From JBQCEE01 sp051960575 (GTDB lineage: Bacteria; Actinomycetota; Actinomycetes; Mycobacteriales; Jatrophihabitantaceae): DNA of 13,745 nucleotides. The stretch covers positions 1 through 13,745 of the forward strand of contig NZ_JBQCEE010000395.1 of NCBI RefSeq assembly GCF_051960575.1. Direction: 5' to 3'. How positions within the stretch are numbered: the first letter of the stretch is position 1; each line of letters begins with the position of its first letter. A program made the position numbers and the translations under genes. Shown piece by piece: positions 1-6,944 of this stretch. The notes beneath the pieces were generated by a model, which worked only from the letters and a program-made list of their open reading frames with translations, had not been told where the DNA came from and did no database searches.

Positions 1-692
1 CTGCCGTCCGCCAACTGGTCTTCCTCGCCGCCAATCTCGAGACGACGCTGGCGAGGGCGAAGCGCGAGCTCGGCCTGCACGACGGTGTCGACGACGCCGA
101 GGGGATGGCCGCCCTGGGCTTCGTGCACCAGGTGCTCACCATCGACCGGACCTTCCTCGAGTTCACCGCGCCGCTCGGCCCCGACACGATGCCCGCGAAG
201 CTCGTCGCGAAGCGGGGCGACCTCGGCTACATGGTCGTCGTCCAGGTCGAGGACATCGAGGCGACGAAGGCCCGGGCGAGCGACCTCGGCCTGAAGCCGG
301 TCTTCGAGACGCCGTACGAGGGTCACACCATCACCCAGTGGCACCCGCGCGACTTCGGCACGCTCGTCGAGTTCGACCAGATCCGGCCGGCCGACACGTG
401 GCACATGGCGCCCCGCATCTTCGAGCACGGCAGCACCGACGTCGTCGGCGACATCGCGGCGATCGAACTGGCCGTCCCGGATCCGGGCGCCGTCGCCCGG
501 ACGTGGGCCACGGTGCTCGACGTCCCCGTCGGCGCCGACGCGGTGCTCGATCTCGGCGGTCGTGCCGTGCGGTTCGTCCCGTCCGCCGAGGGCGCGGGCA
601 GCGGGCTGGTCGCCGTCGAGTTGCCGGCCACCGACCGCGCCGACGCCGGACGCGTCGTGACCCTGTCCGGGGTCGAGTTCCGGCTGGTCTGA
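1..692 (+). CDS. VOC/glyoxalase-like protein, 5' truncated by the window edge
   Basis: The open frame enters from the left edge (first full codon at 3) and ends at TGA 690-692, so the N-terminus is missing. An internal ATG at 105 would cut into the first domain and is not the start. The visible 229 codons align along their whole length with the complete gene at 3615-4304. Both have an N-terminal VOC-like module with a LEF strand motif and an HPrD/HPkD turn followed by a VEFD/LEID strand, then a second shorter VOC-like half (IELAVPDP, then AVRFVP, ending in a VEFRLV strand). VOC proteins include glyoxalases, epimerases and extradiol dioxygenases. The first metal-ligand position of the fold holds Gln (codon at 12-14) rather than His. 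The exact reaction is unknown. The gene ends 47 bp before the promoter at 740-768, so it probably belongs to an upstream transcription unit. Confidence 0.75.
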   Translation, partial: AVRQLVFLAANLETTLARAKRELGLHDGVDDAEGMAALGFVHQVLTIDRTFLEFTAPLGPDTMPAKLVAKRGDLGYMVVVQVEDIEATKARASDLGLKPVFETPYEGHTITQWHPRDFGTLVEFDQIRPADTWHMAPRIFEHGSTDVVGDIAAIELAVPDPGAVARTWATVLDVPVGADAVLDLGGRAVRFVPSAEGAGSGLVAVELPATDRADAGRVVTLSGVEFRLV

Positions 693-739
693 GGCGACTG
701 CCGGAGGTGCCGGAACCGGCCCGCAGGCACGCCGCGTCG

Positions 740-768
740 TTGACCAGTCACTCTGGTTGTTGTAGCGT
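740..768 (+). promoter_or_regulatory. Promoter of the catabolic operon with embedded operator-like element
   Basis: A -35 box TTGACC (740-745) is followed by exactly 17 bp and a -10 box TAGCGT (763-768, TAnnnT type). Transcription would start near 774-776. The spacer and -10 (746-768) match 9101-9123 upstream of the SDR gene at 19 of 23 bases. The spacer also holds an inverted repeat, ACCAG-N5-CTGGT (743-757). A protein bound here would cover the -35/-10 spacer, as a repressor such as a TetR-type regulator does. No candidate regulator for this site is visible in the window apart from the distant MarR. Confidence 0.65.
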
Positions 769-794
769 GCGAGGCACGAGAGATGAGGTTCCGC

Positions 795-2021
795 ATGCCT
801 GAGAGCGCTTGGATCGTCGGCGGCTACCAGACCGACTTCGCCCGCAACATCGCTCGCGAGAACGCCGGATTCACCGAGCTGTTCGGCGAGACGGTGCATG
901 CCACGCTGGAGGCGGCGGCCGTGCCCGTCGACGACATCGGCGTGATCCACGTCGGCAACGCCTTCGGTCAGCTGTTCACCGGTCAGGGGCAGCTGGGCGG
1001 CATGCCGGCGACGGTCGAACCGGCGCTGTGGGAGCGCCCGGCGGTGCGGCACGAGGCCGCCTGCGCGTCCGGTTCGATGGCGGTGCTCGCGGCGACGGCC
1101 GAGATCGAGGCCGGTCGGTACGACGTCGCGCTCGTCATCGGTGCCGAGATCGAACGCAACGTCAAGGGTGATCTCGCCGCGCAGCACCTCGGCGCCGCGG
1201 CCCACATCGGTCACGAGGGCGCCGAGGCGACCTACATGTGGCCGTACATGTTCCACCTCCTCGGCGAGGAGTACGACCGCCGCTACGGCCTCGACGACCG
1301 CTACGTGCACGCGATCGCCGAGCTCAACATCCGCAACGGGCGCCGGAACCCGAACGCGCAGACCCGCGCGTGGAGCTTCACCGACGCGAGCTTCACCGAC
1401 GACGACGAGGCCAATCCGCGCATCGAGGGCCGGGTGCGGCGCACGGACTGCGGGCTGGTCACCGACGGCGCCGCGGGCATCGTCCTGGTGAGCGGCCGGT
1501 ACCTCGCGGCGCACCCGGACGTCGCGGCCCGGCCCCGCGCCGAGATCCTCGGGTGGGGGCACCGCACGGTCGGCCTGTCGCTCGGCCAGAAGCTGGCACG
1601 CTCGGCCGACGACCCCTACGTGCTCCCGCACGTCCGCAACGCGATCCGCGACGCCTTCGACCGCGCGCACGTCCACGACGTCTTCGACATCGACGCGATC
1701 GAGACCCACGACTGCTTCTCGATGACTGAGTACGCGGCGATCGACCACTTCGGCATCACCGGCCCCGGCGAGAGCTGGAAGGCCGTCGAGGGCGGCGACC
1801 TCGAGATCGGCGGCCGCATCCCGGTCAACCCGAGCGGTGGTCTCATCGGTGGCGGCCATCCCGTCGGCGCCACCGGCGTGCGGATGCTGCTCGACTCGTA
1901 CAAGCAGGTCACCGGCCGGGCCGGTGACTACCAGGTCGAGGGCGCGAAGCGCGTCGCGACCCTCAACATCGGTGGGAGCACCACGACCACCGCGAGCTTC
2001 GTCGTGGGAGGCGTGGCATGA
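795..2021 (+). CDS. SCPx-type thiolase / acetyl-CoA acetyltransferase family protein
   Basis: This 408-residue thiolase-fold enzyme probably cleaves 3-ketoacyl-CoA with CoA, the last step of a beta-oxidation-like cycle. Visible motifs are the nucleophilic Cys90 in ACASGSMA, H305-D306-C307-F308 in THDCFS, and His355 in GGGHPVGATG. The C-terminal Cys of classical thiolases is absent (LNIGG instead of CxGGG). The HDCF motif marks SCP2/SCPx-type thiolases, in which its Cys is known to act as the catalytic acid/base. I chose ATG 795 because the promoter places the transcript start near 775, which leaves room for the AGATGAGG ribosome site 6 nt before 795. ATG 783 (MRFR, 412 aa) is the in-frame alternative. 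It is the first gene of the operon, and its TGA overlaps the ATG of the dioxygenase gene. The substrate is unknown. A biosynthetic condensing role is less likely next to an acyl-CoA dehydrogenase and a CoA ligase. Confidence 0.9.
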   Translation: MPESAWIVGGYQTDFARNIARENAGFTELFGETVHATLEAAAVPVDDIGVIHVGNAFGQLFTGQGQLGGMPATVEPALWERPAVRHEAACASGSMAVLAATAEIEAGRYDVALVIGAEIERNVKGDLAAQHLGAAAHIGHEGAEATYMWPYMFHLLGEEYDRRYGLDDRYVHAIAELNIRNGRRNPNAQTRAWSFTDASFTDDDEANPRIEGRVRRTDCGLVTDGAAGIVLVSGRYLAAHPDVAARPRAEILGWGHRTVGLSLGQKLARSADDPYVLPHVRNAIRDAFDRAHVHDVFDIDAIETHDCFSMTEYAAIDHFGITGPGESWKAVEGGDLEIGGRIPVNPSGGLIGGGHPVGATGVRMLLDSYKQVTGRAGDYQVEGAKRVATLNIGGSTTTTASFVVGGVA

Positions 2022-3541
2022 CCAAGGCGATGGACGTCGAGGTGGTCGGGCGGGCGCTCTCCACGCTGCCGGAGGACGACGACCACCCGTACCGCACGGG
2101 CCCGTGGCGACCGCAGACCGTCGAGCGCAAGGTCGACGACTGCCCGGTGATCGGTGAACTCCCGACCGACCTCGACGGCGTCTACCTGCGCAACACCGAG
2201 AACCCGGTGCACCCGTCGATGTCGGTCTACCACCCGTTCGACGGCGACGGCATGGTGCACGTGGTCGGCTTCCGCGACGGCAAGGCGTTCTACAACAACC
2301 GTTTCGTGCGCACCGACGGGTTCCTCGCCGAGCAGGCGGCCGGGCACGCCCTCTGGGCGGGACTCGCCGAGGACCCCGCCAAGTCGCCGACGCAGACCGG
2401 CTGGGGCGCACGCGGCCGGATGAAGGACGCCTCGAGCACGGACATCGTCGTGCACAACGGCGTCGCGCTGTCGAGCTTCTACCAGTGCGGCGATCTCTAC
2501 CGGCTCGACCCGCGCACCGCCGACACGCTCGGCAAGGCCGGCTGGAACGGACGGTTCCCGAGCGACGTCGGTGTCTCGGCCCACCCGAAGGTCGACGAGC
2601 ACACCGGTGAGCTGCTGTTCTTCAACTACGCGACCACCGCGCCGTTCATGCACTACGGCGTCGTCGACACGCAGGACGAGCTCGTCCACTACGTCGACAT
2701 CCCGCTGCCCGGCCCGCGCCTGCCGCACGACATGGCGTTCACCGAGCACTACGCGATCCTCAACGACCTGCCGCTGTTCTGGGAGCCTGCGGCGCTCGCC
2801 GCCGGCAAGTACGCCGCTCGCTTCCATCCCGAGATGCCGTCGCGGTTCGCGGTGATCCCGCGCCGCGGGCAGACCAGCGACATCATGTGGTTCGAGGCCG
2901 ACCCGACCTACGTGCTGCACTGGGTGAACGCCTACGAGGACGGCGACGAGATCGTCCTGGACGGCTTCTTCCAGGACAACCCGGAACCGCCGATCGGCGG
3001 CGGCACCCTGTACCAGCGCATGTTCCGCTTCCTCGACAACGACCTCATGGGCCCGAGGCTGCACCGCTGGCGGCTCAACCTCCGGACGGGCCAGGCGACC
3101 GAGCAGCGGATGACCGACACGGTCAGCGAGTTCGGCATGATCAACGGCACGCACGGTGGCCGCCGGCATCGCTACACCTACGCGGCGACCGCCCTGCCCG
3201 GCTGGTTCCTGTTCAACGGCCTCGTGAAGCACGACCTCGACACCGGCGCCGAGGAGCGCTTCGACCTCGAGGAGGGCGTCTTCGCCAGCGAGACGGCGAT
3301 GGCCCCCCGCCTCGGCTCGACGTCCGAGGACGACGGCTACCTGGTCACGATCGTGTCCGACATGAACCGCGACCTGTCCGAGTGCCTCGTGTTCGACGCG
3401 AAGAATCTCGCCGACGGGCCGATCGCCCGCGTCCAGCTCCCGGAACGGGTCAGCAGCGGCACCCACTCGACGTGGGCGCCGGGCAGCGCGATCCCCGGAT
3501 GGGGCACCGCCGACCACGCGGCGTCCGCCATCGGCGTCTGA
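2018..3541 (+). CDS. Carotenoid oxygenase family dioxygenase (CCD/lignostilbene-dioxygenase superfamily)
   Basis: This 507-residue, predicted cytosolic enzyme belongs to the non-heme Fe(II) family that cleaves C=C bonds of carotenoids, apocarotenoids, stilbenes or isoeugenol to aldehydes. The family N-terminal signature is present (YLRNTENP, then FDGDGMVH and NRFVRT). The four expected iron-binding histidines can be placed on the seven-bladed propeller pattern: H189 (SAHPK), H237 (LPHDMAFTEHY), H301 (LHWVNAYEDGD) and H483 (GTHSTWAP). The length is normal for the family. The DASSTDIVVHNG stretch resembles the same region of lignostilbene dioxygenases, but the substrate cannot be assigned. The start ATG 2018 overlaps the thiolase stop (ATGA) and has GGGAGG at 2006-2011, so translation is probably coupled. 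The 73-bp gap after it carries tandem repeats. I am very confident of the family and unsure of the substrate. Confidence 0.92.
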   Translation: MTKAMDVEVVGRALSTLPEDDDHPYRTGPWRPQTVERKVDDCPVIGELPTDLDGVYLRNTENPVHPSMSVYHPFDGDGMVHVVGFRDGKAFYNNRFVRTDGFLAEQAAGHALWAGLAEDPAKSPTQTGWGARGRMKDASSTDIVVHNGVALSSFYQCGDLYRLDPRTADTLGKAGWNGRFPSDVGVSAHPKVDEHTGELLFFNYATTAPFMHYGVVDTQDELVHYVDIPLPGPRLPHDMAFTEHYAILNDLPLFWEPAALAAGKYAARFHPEMPSRFAVIPRRGQTSDIMWFEADPTYVLHWVNAYEDGDEIVLDGFFQDNPEPPIGGGTLYQRMFRFLDNDLMGPRLHRWRLNLRTGQATEQRMTDTVSEFGMINGTHGGRRHRYTYAATALPGWFLFNGLVKHDLDTGAEERFDLEEGVFASETAMAPRLGSTSEDDGYLVTIVSDMNRDLSECLVFDAKNLADGPIARVQLPERVSSGTHSTWAPGSAIPGWGTADHAASAIGV

Positions 3542-3555
3542 CCGGCTGTCTCGAC

Positions 3556-3607
3556 ACCGAGCATCCGGACCGAGCATCCGGACCGAGCCACGAGACCGAG
3601 CGACGAG
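3556..3607 (+). repeat. 13-bp tandem repeat in the only real gap of the operon
   Basis: ACCGAG recurs at 3556, 3569, 3582 and 3595, exactly 13 bp apart. The first two units are identical over 13 bp (ACCGAGCATCCGG). The third is degenerate, and the fourth runs into CGACGAGGAG, which supplies the SD sequence for the VOC gene at 3615. The array therefore separates the dioxygenase stop (3541) from the next ribosome site. Replication slippage is the likely origin, and copy number may vary between strains. Any regulatory role is speculation. Confidence 0.8.
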
Positions 3608-3614
3608 GAGCGGC

Positions 3615-4304
3615 ATGAGCGACTGGGCCTACCTGCGGCAGGTGGTCGTGGCGACGACCAGCCACGACGCCGACCTGCGGACCGTGCGGGCGGCGTTGGG
3701 GCTCGGCGCGGGCTTCGACGATCCCGAGCTGAAGAAGATGAACCTCGCGGACGCGACGATGCCGGTGTCGGCGACGCGGTATCTCGAGTTCGTCGCGCCG
3801 ATCGTGGACGAGGGGCCGGTCGCGTCCTGGCTGGCCAAGACCGGGCCGCGCGGCGGCTACACGCTCTCGGTGCAGCACCCCGACCCGGACGCCGTCCGGG
3901 CGCGGTGTCACGAGGCCGGCGTGCGCGTACCGATCGACGAGCTCGCCTTCGGCCGTCAGGTGCTGCAGCTGCACCCGAAGGACGTCGGCCTCGTGCTCGA
4001 GATCGACGGCATCCCGGAGCGCGACGTCTGGTTCTGGGACGACATCGACCCGGGACCCGAGCCGAACGCCCGTGTCGACGAGATCGTCGGCGTCGAGATC
4101 GCGGTGGCCGATCCCGAGGCGATGGCGGCCCTCTGGGTGCGCATCCTCGGCATCCCCGAGCCGACGCACCCGACCGTCCTCGACCTCGGCGCGACCGTCC
4201 GGTTCGTCCCCGGTGGCCCGTCCCCGGACTGGACGATCCTCCTGCGCAGCAGGGGCGACGCCGTCGATCCGGCGCTGCCCGGCATCACCTTCCGCTTCGT
4301 CTAG
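3615..4304 (+). CDS. VOC/glyoxalase-like protein with two tandem modules
   Basis: This 229-residue protein is a paralogue of the truncated gene at 1-692. The N-terminal module (about residues 5-130) has E58 (YLEF), H120 (LHPKD) and E129 (LVLEID) in the places where VOC enzymes bind a metal. Q9 (LRQVVVA) sits where the first His is normal. The second half (about 145-229) repeats the fold (VEIAVADPEAM, then ATVRFVPG, ending in a strand FRFV). VOC proteins catalyse isomerisation, epimerisation, dioxygenation or glutathione/CoA-linked chemistry, and the HPKD-to-LEID segment recalls methylmalonyl-CoA epimerase. Start ATG 3615 is preceded by GAGGAG (3605-3610). The CoA ligase gene starts 10 bp after the stop, so the gene belongs to the operon. 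Its function is unproven; it could act on a CoA thioester or on a ring/aldehyde product of the dioxygenase. Confidence 0.8.
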   Translation: MSDWAYLRQVVVATTSHDADLRTVRAALGLGAGFDDPELKKMNLADATMPVSATRYLEFVAPIVDEGPVASWLAKTGPRGGYTLSVQHPDPDAVRARCHEAGVRVPIDELAFGRQVLQLHPKDVGLVLEIDGIPERDVWFWDDIDPGPEPNARVDEIVGVEIAVADPEAMAALWVRILGIPEPTHPTVLDLGATVRFVPGGPSPDWTILLRSRGDAVDPALPGITFRFV

Positions 4305-4314
4305 AGGGGCCGCC

Positions 4315-6111
4315 GTGTCGAGCATCGTCGTCCCGAAGTTCCGCGCGGTCGAGCTGTTCCCGCCGGTCGGCCTCGAGGTCGACCCGCCGCGCCCCGACGG
4401 GACCGTCCTGCTGCGGTGCACCACGCCGCCGGGTTCGGCTCCGCGGACGCTGGCCGCGGGCCTGCTCGAGCGGTCCCGGTCGCACGGCGACCGCACCCTC
4501 ATCGCCGCCCGCGACGAGACCGGCACGTGGCAGCACACCACCTACGCGTCGGCCTACGACCAGGCCACGCGCATCGCCGGCTGGTTGCACGGTCGCGGGC
4601 GCGCGGACGAACGGATCATGATCGTCACGGGCAACTCCGTGGCGCACGCGCTGCTCACCTTCGGCGCCGCCGTCGCCGGTGTGCCGGTCTGCCCGGTGAG
4701 CGCGCAGTACGCCGTCGGCGCACCTGAGCGCCTCGCCCACGCGGTCGGGCTGGTGCGTCCGACGATCGTCTTCGCCGAGGAGGTCGAGCCGCTGCGGGCG
4801 GTGCTGGACGCGGTGCTGCCCGCGGGCACGACGGTGCTCAGCCGCAGCGGCGGCACGGTCGACTGGGCGGACGTCGTCGCGCACGCCCCGCTCGCGGAGG
4901 CCGAGGCACACATCGCCGCGCTCGACGCGCACGCACCGACCCGGTTCATGTTCACGTCCGGCTCGACCGGCCTGCCCAAGGCGGTCGTGCACACCAACCA
5001 CATGTGGATGCGGCTGTTCGCCGGCGCCAACGCGTTGCTGTCGCAGGTGTCCGGCTGGGGCGAGCGCACCCTGGACTGGATGCCGTGGAGCCATGTCGCC
5101 GGGCTGTCGGTGCTGCTCGGGTCCGTCCTCAACGGCGGTTCGTTCTACCTGGACGAGGGACGCCCGCTGCCGGGGATGTTCGACGCCACGCTGCGCAACC
5201 TCGCCGAGGTGCAGCCGCTGTTCTTCGCCAACGTGCCCGCCGCGTTCGCCATGCTGTGCGACGCCCTCGAGGCCGACGACGAGTTGTGCGCGCGGTTCTT
5301 CGAGCACCTGCAGCTCTGCCTGTACGGCGGCGCCGGTCTCGCCCAGCCGGTCTACGACCGTTTCCAGGCGCTGGCCGAGCGCAGCGTCGGCGAGCGGATC
5401 ATGTTCACCACCGGCTACGGCTGCACCGAGTCGACGGCCGGCGTCATGTCGATCACCTGGCCCACGACGCAGGTCGGTGTCGGCCTGCCGTGTCCCGGGC
5501 TCGAGGTGAAGCTGGTGCCGCTCGGCGACGACCGCTACGAGGCCCGCTTCCGCGCCGAGTTCACCACACCCGGCTACCTCGACAACCCCGAGGCGACGGC
5601 CCGCGCCTTCGACGACGAGGGCTTCTACCGCACCGGCGACGCGCTGCGCTGGCTCGATCCGGCGACGCCCGAGCGCGGGCTCGTCTTCGCCGGCCGCCTG
5701 GTCGAGGAGTTCAAGCTGAGCACCGGCACGTTCGTCCAGGGCGGGGCGGTGCACGACGCCGTGCTCGCGGCGACGTCCCCCGTCGTGGCCGAACTGGTGC
5801 TCTGCGGCGAGGGGGAGGCCGAGCTCGGCGCCCTGTTCTGGCTCAACCCGGCCGGCTGCGCTGCCGTCCTCGGCGAGGGCTACGGCGAGGCCGACGCGTC
5901 CGACTGGATCGCGACGCGGCTCGCGTCGGTGGGACGGGGGTCGGCCGACCGCATCGCCCGCTTCTCGCTGCTCGTCACACCACCGGACGTGGCCGCGGGA
6001 GAGCGCTCGGACAAGGGCTCGATCAACCAGGAACTCGCCCGCCGCAACCGTGCCGCGGACGTCGAGGCGTTGTACGCCGACGGCCCCGGCGTCCGGATCG
6101 TCCGACCGTGA
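4315..6111 (+). CDS. AMP-binding acyl/aryl-CoA ligase, feruloyl-CoA-synthase-like
   Basis: This 598-residue adenylate-forming ligase converts a carboxylic acid, ATP and CoA to an acyl-CoA, AMP and PPi. Motifs in order: P-loop TSGSTGLPK (214-222), WMPWSH with H260, GYGCTE (367-372), YRTGD with D442, the hinge region GRLVEEFKLSTG (460-471), and the C-terminal catalytic Lys K567 in DKGSINQ. The LDWMPWSH, NGGSFYLDEG, LYGGAGL and EEFKLSTGT blocks and the DKGSINQ ending are characteristic of the feruloyl-CoA synthase branch rather than of long-chain fatty acyl ligases. This suggests an aryl-propenoate or similar bulky acid, but the acid itself is inferred. The start is GTG 4315 with AGAGGGG at 4303-4309. 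The frame remains open upstream to 4072, but only as a shadow of the VOC gene. The stop overlaps the next GTG (GTGA). Confidence 0.88.
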   Translation: MSSIVVPKFRAVELFPPVGLEVDPPRPDGTVLLRCTTPPGSAPRTLAAGLLERSRSHGDRTLIAARDETGTWQHTTYASAYDQATRIAGWLHGRGRADERIMIVTGNSVAHALLTFGAAVAGVPVCPVSAQYAVGAPERLAHAVGLVRPTIVFAEEVEPLRAVLDAVLPAGTTVLSRSGGTVDWADVVAHAPLAEAEAHIAALDAHAPTRFMFTSGSTGLPKAVVHTNHMWMRLFAGANALLSQVSGWGERTLDWMPWSHVAGLSVLLGSVLNGGSFYLDEGRPLPGMFDATLRNLAEVQPLFFANVPAAFAMLCDALEADDELCARFFEHLQLCLYGGAGLAQPVYDRFQALAERSVGERIMFTTGYGCTESTAGVMSITWPTTQVGVGLPCPGLEVKLVPLGDDRYEARFRAEFTTPGYLDNPEATARAFDDEGFYRTGDALRWLDPATPERGLVFAGRLVEEFKLSTGTFVQGGAVHDAVLAATSPVVAELVLCGEGEAELGALFWLNPAGCAAVLGEGYGEADASDWIATRLASVGRGSADRIARFSLLVTPPDVAAGERSDKGSINQELARRNRAADVEALYADGPGVRIVRP

Positions 6112-6944
6112 GCGGCGTCGACTGGGGGCACTTCGGTGTCAACCTGGCCGTGACCGCGGGCGCGACCGTCGTGACGATCGGGCTCGTCATGGCCGTCTCG
6201 ATGGCGCGCAGGAACCACTCGTTCATCGACATCTACTGGGGCCCCGGGTTCGCCGTCATCGCGCTCGTGTCCTACCTCGCGTCGATGGACGCCGGCGGCT
6301 CGGGCGCCCGTCGTGCCGTGGTGCTGGTGCTGACCGCGGTCTGGGCACTGCGCCTCGGTGCGTACCTCGCGTCACGCAACCTGGGTGCGGGCCAGGACAA
6401 GCGCTACACGGCGTTCCTCAAGTACCAGACCGGCAACCGCTACGTCTGGCTCATCCGGCACATCTACGGCCTGCAGGGCCTCTACATGTGGTTCATCTCG
6501 ATCCCGGTGCAGCTGGCGATGTACGAGCCGCGCGGCATCGGCGTGCTCGAGGTCGTGGCGATCGTGGTGTGGGCCGTCGGGTTCGCGTTCGAGGCGGTCG
6601 GCGACTGGCAGCTCTCGCGGTTCAAGTCCGACCCCGCCAATGCCGGCCGGATCATGGACCGGGGGCTGTGGGCCTGGACGCGCCACCCGAACTACTTCGG
6701 TGACGCGACGGTGTGGTTCGCGCTGTGGCTGTGCTCGCTGGGGCACTGGGCCGGGCTGGCGACCGTGCTCTCGCCGGTGCTGATGTGGTACTGCCTCGTC
6801 GCCGTCGGCGGCAAGAAGCTGACCGAGAAGGGGATGCGCCGCAGCCGCGGGCAGGCCTTCGACGACTACGTCGCCCGGACGAGCGGCTTCTTCCCGCGTC
6901 CGCCGAAACGGGTGCCGACGGCGGTGCCGCAGGAGTCGCGATGA
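6108..6944 (+). CDS. DUF1295 family integral membrane protein (steroid 5-alpha-reductase-like)
   Basis: This 278-residue protein has several hydrophobic segments, beginning at about residues 9-32 and 44-60, and belongs to the DUF1295 family related to steroid 5-alpha reductases and isoprenylcysteine methyltransferases. Diagnostic segments are HSFIDIYWGPGF near residue 35, RYVWLIRHIYGLQG in the middle, and GLWAWTRHPNYFGD with R192-H193-P194-N195-Y196, followed by the usual ending DDYVARTSGFFPRPPKR. The related reductases use NADPH on enones, but most DUF1295 proteins have no assigned reaction. GTG 6108 is chosen because it overlaps the ligase TGA and gives the normal family length. I see no clear SD sequence, so translation probably depends on coupling. 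Its TGA overlaps the thioesterase ATG. Confidence 0.88.
   Translation: MSGVDWGHFGVNLAVTAGATVVTIGLVMAVSMARRNHSFIDIYWGPGFAVIALVSYLASMDAGGSGARRAVVLVLTAVWALRLGAYLASRNLGAGQDKRYTAFLKYQTGNRYVWLIRHIYGLQGLYMWFISIPVQLAMYEPRGIGVLEVVAIVVWAVGFAFEAVGDWQLSRFKSDPANAGRIMDRGLWAWTRHPNYFGDATVWFALWLCSLGHWAGLATVLSPVLMWYCLVAVGGKKLTEKGMRRSRGQAFDDYVARTSGFFPRPPKRVPTAVPQESR

Noticed and set aside
700..720. A GC-rich inverted repeat (GCCGG-AA-CCGGC at 709-720) after the first VOC gene as a terminator
   Set aside because: The 2-nt loop is too tight for a hairpin, the alternative pairing with 700-704 leaves an 11-nt loop, and there is no T-run. Such repeats are expected by chance at this GC content.
1928..3616. A 562-codon open frame on the minus strand, opposite the carotenoid-oxygenase-family gene
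   Set aside because: Its translation is rich in Arg, Val, Glu and His with no recognisable domain, which is the usual shadow of a high-GC gene. The + strand product has all four metal histidines and family motifs.
4072..4314. An N-terminal extension of the CoA ligase to ATG 4072
   Set aside because: It would overlap most of the second half of the VOC gene, and its translation is Ser/Arg/Pro-rich shadow. GTG 4315 has an SD and gives the normal family start.
4285..5754. A 489-codon open frame on the minus strand inside the CoA ligase gene
   Set aside because: Its composition is shadow-like, it has no SD or domain, and it lies wholly opposite a motif-complete ligase.
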